Position numbers and translations under genes: made by a program. A DNA stretch of 44,996 nt from Candidatus Methanophaga sp. AG-394-G06 (GTDB lineage Archaea > Halobacteriota > Syntropharchaeia > Alkanophagales > Methanospirareceae): assembly GCA_009903405.1 (NCBI GenBank), contig PRCZ01000008.1, positions 1 to 44,996 of the forward strand, read 5' to 3'. Shown one piece after another: positions 28,992 to 38,791 of this stretch. Within the stretch, counting starts at the first letter, position 1. Every line of letters begins with the position of its first letter. Below the pieces are notes generated by a model. It was given only the letters and a program-made list of their open reading frames with translations. It ran no database searches and was not told the DNA's origin.

Positions 28992-31900
28992 ATGTTAGAT
29001 CGGAGTGTCTTTTCAAAAGCATATTTAAAAAGGGAAAAAATAGTACAGCATCAGCTCGATTCGTTCAATTACTTCCTCGATGAGGGTATACAAAGGATAA
29101 TTGAGGAGCTACCGTATACTGAAACATCTATTAGCGGCGAAGATGAAGAAAAGGGGAAGTATAAACTGGGTGTAAAGTTTGGTAAGATAACGGTGGGCAT
29201 ACCTAAGGCGAGGGAGGCAGATGGTTCTTATGAGGATATTTTTCCTTCCCAAGCGAGATTAAGGAATCTGAATTATTCCGCGCCTATTATTTTGGATATG
29301 CAGCTCGTGAAGAAATATGAAAGTGGCGAGATAGAAATAGTAAGGGATGAGAAGGAGGTAGCTATCGGCGAGCTTCCAATCATGCTTAAATCAAATAGGT
29401 GCAACCTATCAAAAGCGGTTATCCAGGAAAAAAGGAAAAAGGAAAAACTAGGCGAGGATCTTTCTGAGCAGGAATATGAAGACTGGTTGAAAAACAAAGC
29501 AGGAGAAGATCCTCTTGATCCTGGTGGATATTTCATCATAAATGGCTCAGAGCATGTAATAATCACGCTGGAAGATCTCGCACCAAACAGGATATTTGTG
29601 AATTTCGAAGAGAAATATGGGAGTAAAGGCGTTGTTTCTAAAGTTTTCTCGCTTAACCAGGGTTTTAGAGTCCCAATAAGGGTGGAAATAAGTAAAAAGG
29701 GAATACTTGAGGTTTCTTTCCCTGCTGTGGGGCGTAAAATACAGTTTATGACGCTTATACGTGCGTTAGGGCTAGAAAGAGATGAGGAGATAATAAAAGC
29801 CGTCTCTGATGACCCACAAATAGTAAAATACGTCCTAGAGAACATAGAAGAGTGCGATGTGTATACGCAGGAAGAAGCAATAGAGAAATTGGGCCGTAAA
29901 ATCGCACCAACGCAAGCAAGGGAGTATCGAGAAAGGAGAGTTAATTACATCCTGGATCGTTATTTCCTTCCACATCTTGATACTAAGATAGCAAAGGCCT
30001 ATTTCATTGGGAGAATGGCAGAATCATGTTATGAGCTTTATCTTGGTAAAAGAGGCGAGGGTGACAAAGACCATTACGCAAATAAAAGATTGAAACTCGC
30101 AGGTGACTTAGTGGAAGACCTTTTCCGTGTATCGTTTACAAAACTCACTCGTGATATGCGATATCAATTGGAGCGTGCAAATATGCGAAGTCGAGAACTA
30201 AAAATCGCTACTGCTATTCGTTCCGATGTGCTCACAGAACGGATAGTGCATGCACTAGCAACCGGGAACTGGGTAGGTGGCAGAGCCGGAGTTTCCCAGT
30301 TATTGGAACGGAGCAATTATATAGCCACCTTAAGCCATCTTAGAAGGATAATTTCGCCGTTATCGCGATCTCAACCTCATTTTGAAGCTCGGGACTTGCA
30401 TCCCACGCAATGGGGGAAAATTTGCCCTAGCGAGACACCGGAAGGTCCTAATTGCGGCTTGGTAAAGAATTTTTCGCAGATGGTTGAAATATCTGTGGGC
30501 GAAGACGAGAAGAGCTTTAAAGACATTTTATATGAACTTGGTGTTATTCCACCTGCTCGCTCTTTGGAAATAAGTGCTGAAAGTAGGACTCGTGTGTTCG
30601 TGAATGGCGATTTCATTGGCTTCTCTACGGAGCCAGAGATATTTGTGGATGCGGTGAGAAAGAAGAGGAGAAGCGATGAAATATCAACGCAGGTAAACAT
30701 TGCCTATTACAGGGACCAGAGTGACATAATAATAAATTCTGATAGGGGGAGAGCAAGAAGACCCGTTATGGTGGTCGAGAATAGAACACCTCTGCTTACG
30801 GAATCACAGATCGAGAAACTGAGAAAAGGTGAGATAAACTTTGATAACTTAGTGAGTGTGGGTGTGATAGAATATTTAGATGCCGAGGAGGAAGAGAATG
30901 CGCTTATAGCATTAAATGAATCCGATTTGACAAAAGAAGGCGGGGATGAATATACGCATTTAGAACTGGATCCTTCATTGATCTTAGGCATTGTTGCCGG
31001 GTTGATTCCTTATCCCGACCACAATTCATCACCACGTAATACAATGGGTTGTGCCATGCTGAAGCAATCTTTGGGGCTTTCGACTGCGAATTATAAAACC
31101 CGTGCCGATACCAGAACACATATTTTGCATTCCCCGCAAAAACCGCTAGTAACAACAAGAACTGCAGCCCTTATTCAGCATGGCAGGAGGCCTGCAGGGC
31201 AGAACTTCGTCGTTGCGGTTTTAAGTTACGAAGGGTATAATATGGAAGATGCGTTGATTTTAAATCAAGCTGCCATAGATCGTGGGTTGGGTAGGAGTCA
31301 TTTCTTCAGAACGTATGAAGGTGAGGAGCGGCGGTATCCTGGTGGTGAAGAAGACATATTTGAGATACCCGATGTAGAGATTGTAGGAGTTAGAAGTCAT
31401 GAAGCGTATCAACAACTTGACGATACAGGCATAATAAATTCAGAAGTGGAAGTGTTGCCAAATGATGTGTTAATCGGAAAGACAAGTCCACCAAGGTTCT
31501 TGGAAGAGACTACGGAGCTTTTGAGTCCTTTAGAAAGGAGAGACACTTCTATTTGCACTCGTGCCAACGAACAAGGCAGGGTGGATTCTGTGGTGCTCAT
31601 GGAATCAAGTAGCAATAGACGTCTGGTTAAAGTTGCTGTTCGGGATCAGAAGATTCCAGAGGTTGGTGATAAGTTCGCATCTCGACATGGTCAGAAGGGT
31701 GTTATCGGGTTGATTGCACGTCCTGAAGACATGCCTTTTACTGAAGGGGGGATCATTCCTGATATGATTATAAATCCTCATGCCATACCATCAAGGATGA
31801 CCGTAGGACATGTGCTGGAGATGATAGGCGGAAAGGTGGGCGCTTTAGAGGGGCGATATATAGATGGCTCTGCTTTTTCCGGCGAGAAGGAAGTGAACTT

Positions 31901-32402
31901 AAGGGATGCACTTGTAGGTGCTGGGTTCTCAGATACGGGTAGAGAAACGATGTGGGATGGACTAAAAGGCACTAAAATAGATGCTGATGTCTTTGTAGGT
32001 GTGGTATATTATCAGAAGTTATATCATCTGGTATCGGCAAAGATGCATGCACGTGCGAGAGGTCCAGTGCAAATATTGACACGACAACCGACGGAAGGTA
32101 AAGCAAGAGAAGGGGGGCTCCGTTTCGGTGAGATGGAAAGAGATGTTCTTATTGGGTATGGGGCAGCAATAACGCTGAAGGATCGGTTGTTGAACGAATC
32201 AGATCGAGTTGTTGAGCTGGTCTGTGGAAATTGTGGCATGATTGCCTGCCGAGATATGAAAACAGGATCGTCATATTGCCCGAATTGTGGTGCCGATACG
32301 GACATATATCCTGTGGAGATGAGTTATGCATTTAAGCTGCTTCTGGATGAGATGAAAGCACTGGGTATAGCACCAAGATTGGAATTAGAGGAGGCTGTCT
32401 GA
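28992..32402 (+). CDS. rpoB: RNA polymerase subunit B (unsplit Rpo2)
   Basis: 1136 aa from ATG 28992 (GGTGA 5 nt upstream; GTG 28983 is the alternative). All second-largest-subunit blocks are in one chain: [40 protein letters not shown] (fork), [19 protein letters not shown] (active-site side), [20 protein letters not shown] (hybrid-binding), and the C-terminal zinc ribbon [11 protein letters not shown]...YCPNCGAD. In many euryarchaea the gene is divided into rpoB'' and rpoB'; here it is intact. It is followed by rpoA' with a one-base gap. Confidence 0.98.
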   Translation: MLDRSVFSKAYLKREKIVQHQLDSFNYFLDEGIQRIIEELPYTETSISGEDEEKGKYKLGVKFGKITVGIPKAREADGSYEDIFPSQARLRNLNYSAPIILDMQLVKKYESGEIEIVRDEKEVAIGELPIMLKSNRCNLSKAVIQEKRKKEKLGEDLSEQEYEDWLKNKAGEDPLDPGGYFIINGSEHVIITLEDLAPNRIFVNFEEKYGSKGVVSKVFSLNQGFRVPIRVEISKKGILEVSFPAVGRKIQFMTLIRALGLERDEEIIKAVSDDPQIVKYVLENIEECDVYTQEEAIEKLGRKIAPTQAREYRERRVNYILDRYFLPHLDTKIAKAYFIGRMAESCYELYLGKRGEGDKDHYANKRLKLAGDLVEDLFRVSFTKLTRDMRYQLERANMRSRELKIATAIRSDVLTERIVHALATGNWVGGRAGVSQLLERSNYIATLSHLRRIISPLSRSQPHFEARDLHPTQWGKICPSETPEGPNCGLVKNFSQMVEISVGEDEKSFKDILYELGVIPPARSLEISAESRTRVFVNGDFIGFSTEPEIFVDAVRKKRRSDEISTQVNIAYYRDQSDIIINSDRGRARRPVMVVENRTPLLTESQIEKLRKGEINFDNLVSVGVIEYLDAEEEENALIALNESDLTKEGGDEYTHLELDPSLILGIVAGLIPYPDHNSSPRNTMGCAMLKQSLGLSTANYKTRADTRTHILHSPQKPLVTTRTAALIQHGRRPAGQNFVVAVLSYEGYNMEDALILNQAAIDRGLGRSHFFRTYEGEERRYPGGEEDIFEIPDVEIVGVRSHEAYQQLDDTGIINSEVEVLPNDVLIGKTSPPRFLEETTELLSPLERRDTSICTRANEQGRVDSVVLMESSSNRRLVKVAVRDQKIPEVGDKFASRHGQKGVIGLIARPEDMPFTEGGIIPDMIINPHAIPSRMTVGHVLEMIGGKVGALEGRYIDGSAFSGEKEVNLRDALVGAGFSDTGRETMWDGLKGTKIDADVFVGVVYYQKLYHLVSAKMHARARGPVQILTRQPTEGKAREGGLRFGEMERDVLIGYGAAITLKDRLLNESDRVVELVCGNCGMIACRDMKTGSSYCPNCGADTDIYPVEMSYAFKLLLDEMKALGIAPRLELEEAV

Positions 32403-32403
32403 A

Positions 32404-35073
32404 ATGAGGCTAAAAAAGATAAAAGGGATAAAATTTGGGCTACTATCGCCAAAAGAGATAAGGAAGATGAGTGCATCGAAGATTATAACTCCAGATACAT
32501 ACGGAGAAGATGGTTTCCCGATAGAGCTGGGCCTGGTTAACCAGCGGATAGGGGTCATTGATCCTGGGTTAAGATGTAAGACTTGTGGTGGTCGAATGGG
32601 TGAATGTCCAGGGCATTTTGGGCATATCGAGCTTGCAGCTCCTATTATTCACGTTGGATATGCTAAAATGATATACCGGATACTCGCGGCAACATGCAGG
32701 CGCTGTGGCAAGGTTCTGCTGGGAGAAGAAGCCAGGGCGAAGTTTTTAGACGGTATAGAGCAACAGAAAGAGAAGCAAGTCGATGTGGGAGAGGTAGTGA
32801 AGTTGGTATTTAAGGAAGCGGCGAAAAATGATATATGCCCCTTTTGTGATGAAATCCAGAAGCGCATAAAATATGACAAACCCACAGGCTATATAGAAAT
32901 AGACAAAGAGGATAAAGAACGTAGATTGATGCCTAGCGATGTGAGAGAGCGACTTGAAAAAATACCTGACGACGATATCCCTCTTTTTGGTATGGATCCC
33001 AAAAATGCACGTCCTGAATGGATGATCATCACTGTGTTGCCAGTCCCACCTGTAACTGCTAGACCTTCAATTACGTTAGAAAGCGGACAGCGCAGCGAAG
33101 ATGACCTTACCCATAAATTGGTAGATATAATAAGGATAAATCAAAGATTCATGGAAAATAGGGATGCAGGCGCACCGCAGTTAATAATAGAGGACCTATG
33201 GGAACTTCTTCAGTATCACGTAAGTACCTATTTCAATAACGAAATCCCTAGTATCCCTCCAGCGAGGCACAGGAGTGGTAGGCCCCTTAAGACGATGACA
33301 CAGCGATTAAAAGGAAAGGAAGGTAGATTTAGAGGCTCTCTATCGGGGAAAAGGGTAAATTTCTCTGCTCGAACGGTTATATCTCCCGATCCCGAGATTG
33401 AAATAGACGAAGTTGGCGTGCCTAAAGACATAGCGAAGGAATTAACAATCAATGTTAACGTAACAGAAAGAAACCTTGAGGCGATACGAGAGACTTTGAA
33501 AAGGGGGAGTAAACATCCGGGTGCAAATTATGTGAGAAGATCGGATGATAAAAAGGTAAAAGTAACAGAAACAAATCACGAGCTTTTAGCAGAGGAGTTG
33601 GGTGTCGGATGGAAGGTAGAACGACATCTCCAGGATGGGGACATCGTATTATTCAACAGACAGCCATCGCTGCACAGATTGAGCATAATGGCGCATTATG
33701 TGCGGGTAATGCCCGGTAGGACTTTCCGGTTGAATCCCACTGTTTGCCCACCCTACAATGCAGATTATGATGGTGACGAGATGAACATGCATGTGCTACA
33801 AACAGAGGAAGCAAGAGCAGAGGCAAAGATCCTTATGGCTGTGAAGCGCAACATAATGTCGCCCAGATTTGGCAGACCGATCATAGGCGGTATCCATGAT
33901 TACATAACAGGCCTCTTCATACTCACGTGGGGTGAGAAGCGGTTTGAGAAGGAAAAAGCGCAGGATATGTTACATAGAATAAACATTCATGACTTGGGTG
34001 AGCCTGCGGGATCTTTTGAGTCATCTTCCGGCATTCAAGTCCCTTATTGGACGGGGAAACAATTATTTGGTAGGATACTACCAAAGCAAATGGATCTACA
34101 ATTCCGGGGCGTGGTATGCGAGAAGTGTATAGAGCGAGGCGAGAAATGCAAGAAAGAGAACTGCCCACGAGAGGCATATGTTGTGATAAAGGAAGGGAAT
34201 TTACTATGCGGTGTCATAGATGAAATGGCAATAGGATCGTTCAAAGGAAAAATAATTGAGCAGATGTTTAGGCTATACGGTGAAGACGACACGAAAAAGT
34301 TTATAAATGACGCTGCCAGGCTTGCTATTAATTGTATTAAACAATCAGGTTTCAGCTTTGGTATAAGTGATGAGGACATACCAAAGGAAGGGAAGGCGCA
34401 AATAAGAGAAGAGGCAGTGTATGCAGCTGAGCACAAAGTCGAGGAGTTGATAAGGGCGTATGATGCAGAAGAGCTGGAAGCTTTGCCCGGGCGAAGTTTG
34501 GAAGAGACTTTGGAACTATTGATCATGCAGGAACTTGGCCGTGCGAGAGATGATGCCGGAGATATAGCAGAGCGGTATCTGGGCATAGAGAACGCGGCGG
34601 TACTCATGGCAAAATCGGGTGCAAGGGGCTCTATGCTCAATCTAACACAAATGGCGGCATGTGTAGGTCAACAATCGGTTAGGGGTGAAAGGATAAATAG
34701 AGGCTATCAAGGTAGAACGCTACCCCACTTTAAATCCGGTGACCGCCGTGCAGAGGCTCACGGCTTCGTTAGGGCTTCTTTTAAAGATGGCTTGACAGCA
34801 ACCGAATACTTCCTACATGCAGTTGGAGGTAGAGAAGCATTGGTTGATACCGCAGTCCGGACATCTCAGAGTGGATATTTCCAGAGACGACTTATCAATG
34901 CTTTACAAGACCTCGAAGTGAAGAATGATGGGACTGTTAGAGAAACAAGAGGGACTGTAGTGCAATTTAAATATGGTGATGACGGCGTGGACCCTTCAAA
35001 AAGTGAGTGTGGTAAAGTGGTAGACATTGACGAAATAATAAGCGAGGTAGTAGAAGTGGATGTAGGGTCGTAG
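32404..35073 (+). CDS. rpoA1: RNA polymerase subunit A' (Rpo1N)
   Basis: 889 aa, largest-subunit N-terminal part. The clamp zinc sites CKTCGGRMGECPGHFGHIEL and CRRCGKV...CPFCDE are seen, the catalytic magnesium loop is NADYDGDEMNMH, and the bridge-helix region includes GAKGSMLN-like GARGSMLNLTQMAACVGQQS and SFKDGLTATEYFLHAVGGRE. The rim region near 600-620 has extra cysteines (CEKCIERGEKCKKENCPREA) that may bind another zinc. The ATG is one base after the rpoB stop; rpoA'' starts 6 bp after this stop. The A'/A'' split is the normal archaeal arrangement. Confidence 0.98.
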   Translation: MRLKKIKGIKFGLLSPKEIRKMSASKIITPDTYGEDGFPIELGLVNQRIGVIDPGLRCKTCGGRMGECPGHFGHIELAAPIIHVGYAKMIYRILAATCRRCGKVLLGEEARAKFLDGIEQQKEKQVDVGEVVKLVFKEAAKNDICPFCDEIQKRIKYDKPTGYIEIDKEDKERRLMPSDVRERLEKIPDDDIPLFGMDPKNARPEWMIITVLPVPPVTARPSITLESGQRSEDDLTHKLVDIIRINQRFMENRDAGAPQLIIEDLWELLQYHVSTYFNNEIPSIPPARHRSGRPLKTMTQRLKGKEGRFRGSLSGKRVNFSARTVISPDPEIEIDEVGVPKDIAKELTINVNVTERNLEAIRETLKRGSKHPGANYVRRSDDKKVKVTETNHELLAEELGVGWKVERHLQDGDIVLFNRQPSLHRLSIMAHYVRVMPGRTFRLNPTVCPPYNADYDGDEMNMHVLQTEEARAEAKILMAVKRNIMSPRFGRPIIGGIHDYITGLFILTWGEKRFEKEKAQDMLHRINIHDLGEPAGSFESSSGIQVPYWTGKQLFGRILPKQMDLQFRGVVCEKCIERGEKCKKENCPREAYVVIKEGNLLCGVIDEMAIGSFKGKIIEQMFRLYGEDDTKKFINDAARLAINCIKQSGFSFGISDEDIPKEGKAQIREEAVYAAEHKVEELIRAYDAEELEALPGRSLEETLELLIMQELGRARDDAGDIAERYLGIENAAVLMAKSGARGSMLNLTQMAACVGQQSVRGERINRGYQGRTLPHFKSGDRRAEAHGFVRASFKDGLTATEYFLHAVGGREALVDTAVRTSQSGYFQRRLINALQDLEVKNDGTVRETRGTVVQFKYGDDGVDPSKSECGKVVDIDEIISEVVEVDVGS

Positions 35074-35079
35074 ATAACA

Positions 35080-36417
35080 ATGGAGATAAAGACGGCGGCG
35101 GAAGAACTGAAGAAATCCGGGGTGGACGAAGAGATAGTGGAGCTAATAAAAGAAGAGTTTATCTCAGTAGCACTAGCTACTGAGATCGAAGAGCAGTTGG
35201 AGATGCAGGTAGGACAACCTTATGCAGATGATATTATATTGATGTTTGGTCGAGAGGTAGAAAGTGAAGAATTAAACCTAGGTCGGATAGGGCGCGAAGT
35301 GAATAAAATCAAAGTACCTGTTAAGATAAAGAATGAATTGCGGCAGAAATTAAGAGTGGTAAAGACAAAGCTGAGTAAAGAGAAACTGGATGCGATTTTG
35401 GCTGTGGTTGAGCAGAAATATGAAGAAGCACAGGTGGAGCCTAGGGAAGCGGTAGGGATAGTGGCTGCACAGTCCATCGGTGAGCCCGGGACGCAGATGA
35501 CGATGCGTACTTTCCACTATGCCGGTGTGGGTGCCATATACATCACCCTCGGTCTGCCACGGATAATAGAAATAGTAGATGCAAGGAAGAAACTTTCTAC
35601 ACCAACGATGAAGGTGAAGCTGGTGAGTGAATTTGCCTCAGAGCGAAATAAGGCAGAAAAGATAGCGATGGAAATAGAAGAGACACATATACGGGATATA
35701 GCTAAGGTAAAAGCTGCTATTGAGGATATGTCCGTGTGGATCGTGTTAAATGCGAAGGAATTGAAAAGAAGATATATAATGAGCGATGAAGTAGAACAGA
35801 CGATAAAGGACATAGGTACGGCTCTGCTCGTGGAAGTGGTAGGAGACGGTAAGCTGAGAATACATGTGAAGGATAAGACATATCACGATCTGCTGAGGCT
35901 TGAGGCTAAGGTGTCTAATACACTGGTGAAGGGAATAGATGGGATAAAACGGGCTTTGGTGAGGCGTGATCCTAGCGGGGAGTATGTACTTTATACAGAG
36001 GGTTCCGCCTTGAAAAAGGTGCTTAAGGTAGAGGGTGTTGATTCCAGAAGAACTACAACAAATAACATAAATGAGATATCAGATGTATTGGGCATAGAAG
36101 CTGCTCGTAATGCAATAATAGAGGAGATGGCGAGCACATTAGATGAACAAGGTTTGGATGTGGATCCTCGTCATATAACGTTAATTGCGGATACAATGAC
36201 GATGGATGGCGAAGTGAAGCAGATAGGAAGGCATGGAATAGCAGGGGAGAAAGCATCGGTACTTTCAAGAGCTGCTTTTGAGGTCACCGTGGATAACCTA
36301 TTGGAGGCGGCTATGCATGGGGAAACGGACGCGTTGAAAGGTGTCACGGAGAATGTGATTGTGGGGCAACCGATAAAATTAGGAACGGGTGCAATAGAAT
36401 TAATAGCGAGGAAGTAA
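35080..36417 (+). CDS. rpoA2: RNA polymerase subunit A'' (Rpo1C)
   Basis: 445 aa. The trigger-loop block [40 protein letters not shown] and the C-terminal jaw/clamp segments ([40 protein letters not shown]) are present. It is somewhat longer than the usual 380-400 aa: about 125 acidic/basic helical residues precede the first conserved block ([20 protein letters not shown]). Co-transcribed with rpoA' (6-bp gap) and rpl30e (5-bp gap). Confidence 0.97.
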   Translation: MEIKTAAEELKKSGVDEEIVELIKEEFISVALATEIEEQLEMQVGQPYADDIILMFGREVESEELNLGRIGREVNKIKVPVKIKNELRQKLRVVKTKLSKEKLDAILAVVEQKYEEAQVEPREAVGIVAAQSIGEPGTQMTMRTFHYAGVGAIYITLGLPRIIEIVDARKKLSTPTMKVKLVSEFASERNKAEKIAMEIEETHIRDIAKVKAAIEDMSVWIVLNAKELKRRYIMSDEVEQTIKDIGTALLVEVVGDGKLRIHVKDKTYHDLLRLEAKVSNTLVKGIDGIKRALVRRDPSGEYVLYTEGSALKKVLKVEGVDSRRTTTNNINEISDVLGIEAARNAIIEEMASTLDEQGLDVDPRHITLIADTMTMDGEVKQIGRHGIAGEKASVLSRAAFEVTVDNLLEAAMHGETDALKGVTENVIVGQPIKLGTGAIELIARK

Positions 36418-36422
36418 ATAAA

Positions 36423-36806
36423 ATGGCGAAAACAAAAAGAGGCTCGACTGAGCTCGCAGATGTGAATAGGGAATTACAAAAGGTTGTAAATGGCGGTGAA
36501 CTGTTAATAGGAGCGAAGGAGACGGTAAAAGCACTCAAGAGGAAAGAAGCAAAACTTGTCATTTATGCTTCTAACTGTCCTGAAGAGCTGAGGGATAAAT
36601 TTAAAGATGCTGATAGTGGAGAGGCAGAAGAAGTTATCTATTATAAATATCCTGCTAATAGTCTAGAACTTGGACTTGCGTGTGGGAAACCGTATTCCAT
36701 TGCTTCTTTGTGTATTACAGATGCAGGCGAGTCAGAACTTTTACGCCTCAGGACCTATAACGTTTCTCATGATGTGAAGACGGAAGGTATAAATGTGAAC
36801 AGGTGA
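36423..36806 (+). CDS. rpl30e: Ribosomal protein L30e
   Basis: 127 aa with the L7Ae/L30e fold: NRELQKVVNGGELLIGAKET, VKALKRKEAKLVIYASNCPE and the late SLELGLACGKPYSIASLCIT. Usual length is near 100 aa; the extra residues lie in an acidic middle insert (FKDADSGEAEEVIYYKY) and a tail (NVSHDVKTEGINVNR). In archaea the gene regularly sits between rpoA'' and nusA, as here. Its stop codon lies inside the AGGTGAT ribosome-binding site of nusA. Confidence 0.93.
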   Translation: MAKTKRGSTELADVNRELQKVVNGGELLIGAKETVKALKRKEAKLVIYASNCPEELRDKFKDADSGEAEEVIYYKYPANSLELGLACGKPYSIASLCITDAGESELLRLRTYNVSHDVKTEGINVNR

Positions 36807-36811
36807 TTTAA

Positions 36812-37243
36812 CTGACCGTAAAATTGGACACTGAGGGGATAAGGTATATAGGGATATTCGAGAGTCTTACAGGCGCAGGAGTCAAAGATTGCGTGGTGAA
36901 TAGCGAAGCGAATAAGGTAATACTAGTGGTGAAAAAAGGTGATATGGGTTTAGCTATTGGTAAAGGCGGCTCGAACATAACTAAGGTAAAGAACATGGTG
37001 AGGAAGGATATAGAGGTTGTGGAACATTCCACAGACGCAAAGGAATTCATAGAGAATCTGTTTCGCCCTGCGGAAATAAAGAGTGTTGAGCTGCTGACAG
37101 ATGATAACGGCAAAAGCTGTGCATACGTGGCGGTTCTCACAAAACAGAAGGGAATTGCAATAGGGAAAAATGGCGAGCGAATAAAAAAGGTAAAATTACT
37201 GGTGAAAAGAAATCTGGGTATAGATGACGTGGTAATAAAATAA
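36812..37243 (+). CDS. nusA: Transcription factor NusA (archaeal short form)
   Basis: About 143 aa with two KH domains and no bacterial S1 or N-terminal domain, as in archaea. KH1: VVKKGDMGLAIGKGGSNITK; KH2: AVLTKQKGIAIGKNGERIKK. No ATG begins the frame. The CTG at 36812 lies 4 nt after AGGTGAT (36801-36807), the same spacing seen before rps7, and gives LTVKLDTEGIRYIGIFESLT, which matches the family N-terminus. TTG 36824 is the alternative and has no ribosome-binding site at proper distance. It binds RNA; its role in archaeal transcription is not well defined. Confidence 0.93.
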   Translation: MTVKLDTEGIRYIGIFESLTGAGVKDCVVNSEANKVILVVKKGDMGLAIGKGGSNITKVKNMVRKDIEVVEHSTDAKEFIENLFRPAEIKSVELLTDDNGKSCAYVAVLTKQKGIAIGKNGERIKKVKLLVKRNLGIDDVVIK

Positions 37244-37299
37244 AATAATATAAATTGAAAGAATCAATAAGGATTAAATTGTTTGTGGAGTAAAAAGGT

Positions 37300-37728
37300 A
37301 TGGGAAGAGGGATACATGCAGCGCGGAAGGTGAAAAAGAGGCGGGAGAAGTTCAGGAGGGCGAGTCCTGACTATATACGAAGAGCGTTTAGATCTTCTAA
37401 AAAGAGAGACCCTTTAGAAGGATCGCACATGTCTCGGGCTATCGTCCTGGAAAAAGTGGGAATAGAAGCGAAACAGCCGAACTCGGCGATAAGAAAATGT
37501 GTTCGTGTACAGTTAATAAAAAATGGTAAGCAGGTGACTTCTTTTTGCCCCGGTGACGGTGCAATAAAGTTTATAGATGAGCATGATGAGGTATTGATAG
37601 AGGGGATAGGCGGTAGTAAAGGCAGATCCTATGGTGACCTCTCAGGTGTAAGGTACAAAGTGATAGCGGTAAATGATATTTCATTACGCGAATTGGTAAA
37701 AGGGAGAAAGGAGAAGATTCTGAGGTGA
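37300..37728 (+). CDS. rps12: Ribosomal protein S12
   Basis: 142 aa, decoding-centre protein. It has the basic start, [20 protein letters not shown] (the PNSA loop that contacts the A site), [20 protein letters not shown], and [20 protein letters not shown]. Full length for archaea. An ATG with GGAG and AAAGGT upstream begins after a 56-bp AT-rich gap that might hold a secondary promoter. Its TGA stop (37726-37728) lies in the S7 ribosome-binding site AGGTGAT. Confidence 0.98.
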   Translation: MGRGIHAARKVKKRREKFRRASPDYIRRAFRSSKKRDPLEGSHMSRAIVLEKVGIEAKQPNSAIRKCVRVQLIKNGKQVTSFCPGDGAIKFIDEHDEVLIEGIGGSKGRSYGDLSGVRYKVIAVNDISLRELVKGRKEKILR

Positions 37729-37733
37729 TTGTA

Positions 37734-38306
37734 ATGCAAACAGAGCTGCATTTTGACAAGATATTTGACGAATGGCCTATCTCAGACGTGGCGGTAGTGG
37801 ACATAGGCATAGAGAAGCATATCCATCTCCAGCCCGTGTCTGCACTGCATACTGGTGGTAGACATGCGAAACAGTCTTACGAGTCGAAGGTCTGCGTGGT
37901 AGAACTACTTATTAACAAATTAATGCGAAGTGAAAAGAACACGGGGCAGAAACAAAAAACGTACAAGATTGTTAAAAATGCCTTTGAGTTGGTATACCAG
38001 GATACGGAAAAGAATCCTTTTCAGGTGTTCGTGGATGCTATTCAGAATGCAGGCCCAATGGAGGAAACAATCAGACTGAGATTTGGAGGGATATTAGTGC
38101 CCAAAGCGGTAGATGTGTCATCGCAAAGGCGAGTAGAGCATGCGCTGCGGTTCATCGTGCAAGGCGCGCGGAAATGCGCATTCAAGAGTAAGAGGAGTAT
38201 GGCGCGGTGTCTTGCAGATGAGCTAATAGCTGCTTCGCGTAATGCTAAGTGCCACTCGATAGGTAAGAAGGAGGAGAAAGAGCGGGTAGCAAGAGCGGCG
38301 AGGTAA
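37734..38306 (+). CDS. rps7: Ribosomal protein S7
   Basis: 190 aa from ATG 37734 (AGGTGATTGTA upstream; the GTG at 37725 belongs to that site). Landmarks are LQPVSALHTGGRHAKQSYES, KTYKIVKNAFELVYQDTEKN, PKAVDVSSQRRVEHALRFIV and the C-terminal RCLADELIAASRNAKCHSIG. It assembles the 30S head. Elongation factor genes commonly follow S7 in archaea; here they do not, and a TRAM gene follows after about 190 bp. Confidence 0.98.
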   Translation: MQTELHFDKIFDEWPISDVAVVDIGIEKHIHLQPVSALHTGGRHAKQSYESKVCVVELLINKLMRSEKNTGQKQKTYKIVKNAFELVYQDTEKNPFQVFVDAIQNAGPMEETIRLRFGGILVPKAVDVSSQRRVEHALRFIVQGARKCAFKSKRSMARCLADELIAASRNAKCHSIGKKEEKERVARAAR

Positions 38307-38370
38307 AAGACGTAGCTTTTTTAATCGCAAGATTACTATGAAGTAATTTTTGGTTGAATAGGTCATATCC

Positions 38371-38460
38371 TTTTTATATAAGAAAGGAATATAGATATTC
38401 AAGTGATGTGGCAATGAAGCGACTTTTCTATTATAGAAAGCGATTTTTTGCGGCATCACG
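38371..38460 (+). promoter_or_regulatory. TATA box and hairpin leader before TRAM gene
   Basis: TTTTTATATAAG at about 38371-38382 is a good archaeal TATA box, so transcription should start near 38407. The leader contains a nested fold: GTGATG (38403-38408) pairs with CATCAC (38454-38459), enclosing TTTCTATTATAGAAA (38426-38440). The ribosome-binding site CGGAGGA follows, near 38480. The start site and the fold together suggest a roughly 90-nt structured 5' leader. Confidence 0.45.
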
Positions 38461-38496
38461 AAATAAGAAATAAAAAGAACGGAGGATTTGTAAGTT

Positions 38497-38709
38497 ATGA
38501 GTGGAGAAAGAAGGGATATAAATGCCCCCTTAAACGTTGGAGATACCTACGACGTGACGGTAGAGGATGTAGGGAGAGAAGGGGATGGAATAGCGCGAGT
38601 AGAAGGTTTTGTGGTCTTTGTGCCAAACACGAAGAAAGGCGATAATGTAAAAATAAGGATATCGAAAGTATCGAGGAGAGTTGGATTTGGAGAAGTAGTT
38701 ACGGAGTGA
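38497..38709 (+). CDS. TRAM-domain protein
   Basis: A 70-aa single TRAM domain: LNVGDTYDVTVEDVGREGDG, IARVEGFVVFVPNTKKGDNV, RISKVSRRVGFGEVVTE. TRAM domains bind RNA and, standing alone in archaea, are thought to act as RNA chaperones, including a cold-response role in methanogens. Full length. It has its own TATA box and a long structured leader (38371-38460), so it is probably regulated independently of the ribosomal operon upstream. Confidence 0.93.
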   Translation: MSGERRDINAPLNVGDTYDVTVEDVGREGDGIARVEGFVVFVPNTKKGDNVKIRISKVSRRVGFGEVVTE

Positions 38710-38791
38710 AAGTTCCTTATGCTTCTAGGATATACTAGATCTCAAAGCTATGGATTTCCATAGTTTTCTCTCTTTTATTTTTTATTTATAA

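Noticed and set aside
34044..34640. 198-codon minus-strand frame inside rpoA1 (and similar ones in rpoB)
   Set aside because: Antisense shadows in highly conserved genes, with no motifs or ribosome-binding sites.
38400..38460. C/D-box guide RNA in the TRAM leader
   Set aside because: One RTGATG-like C box is present but no matching D box or C'/D' pair could be placed.
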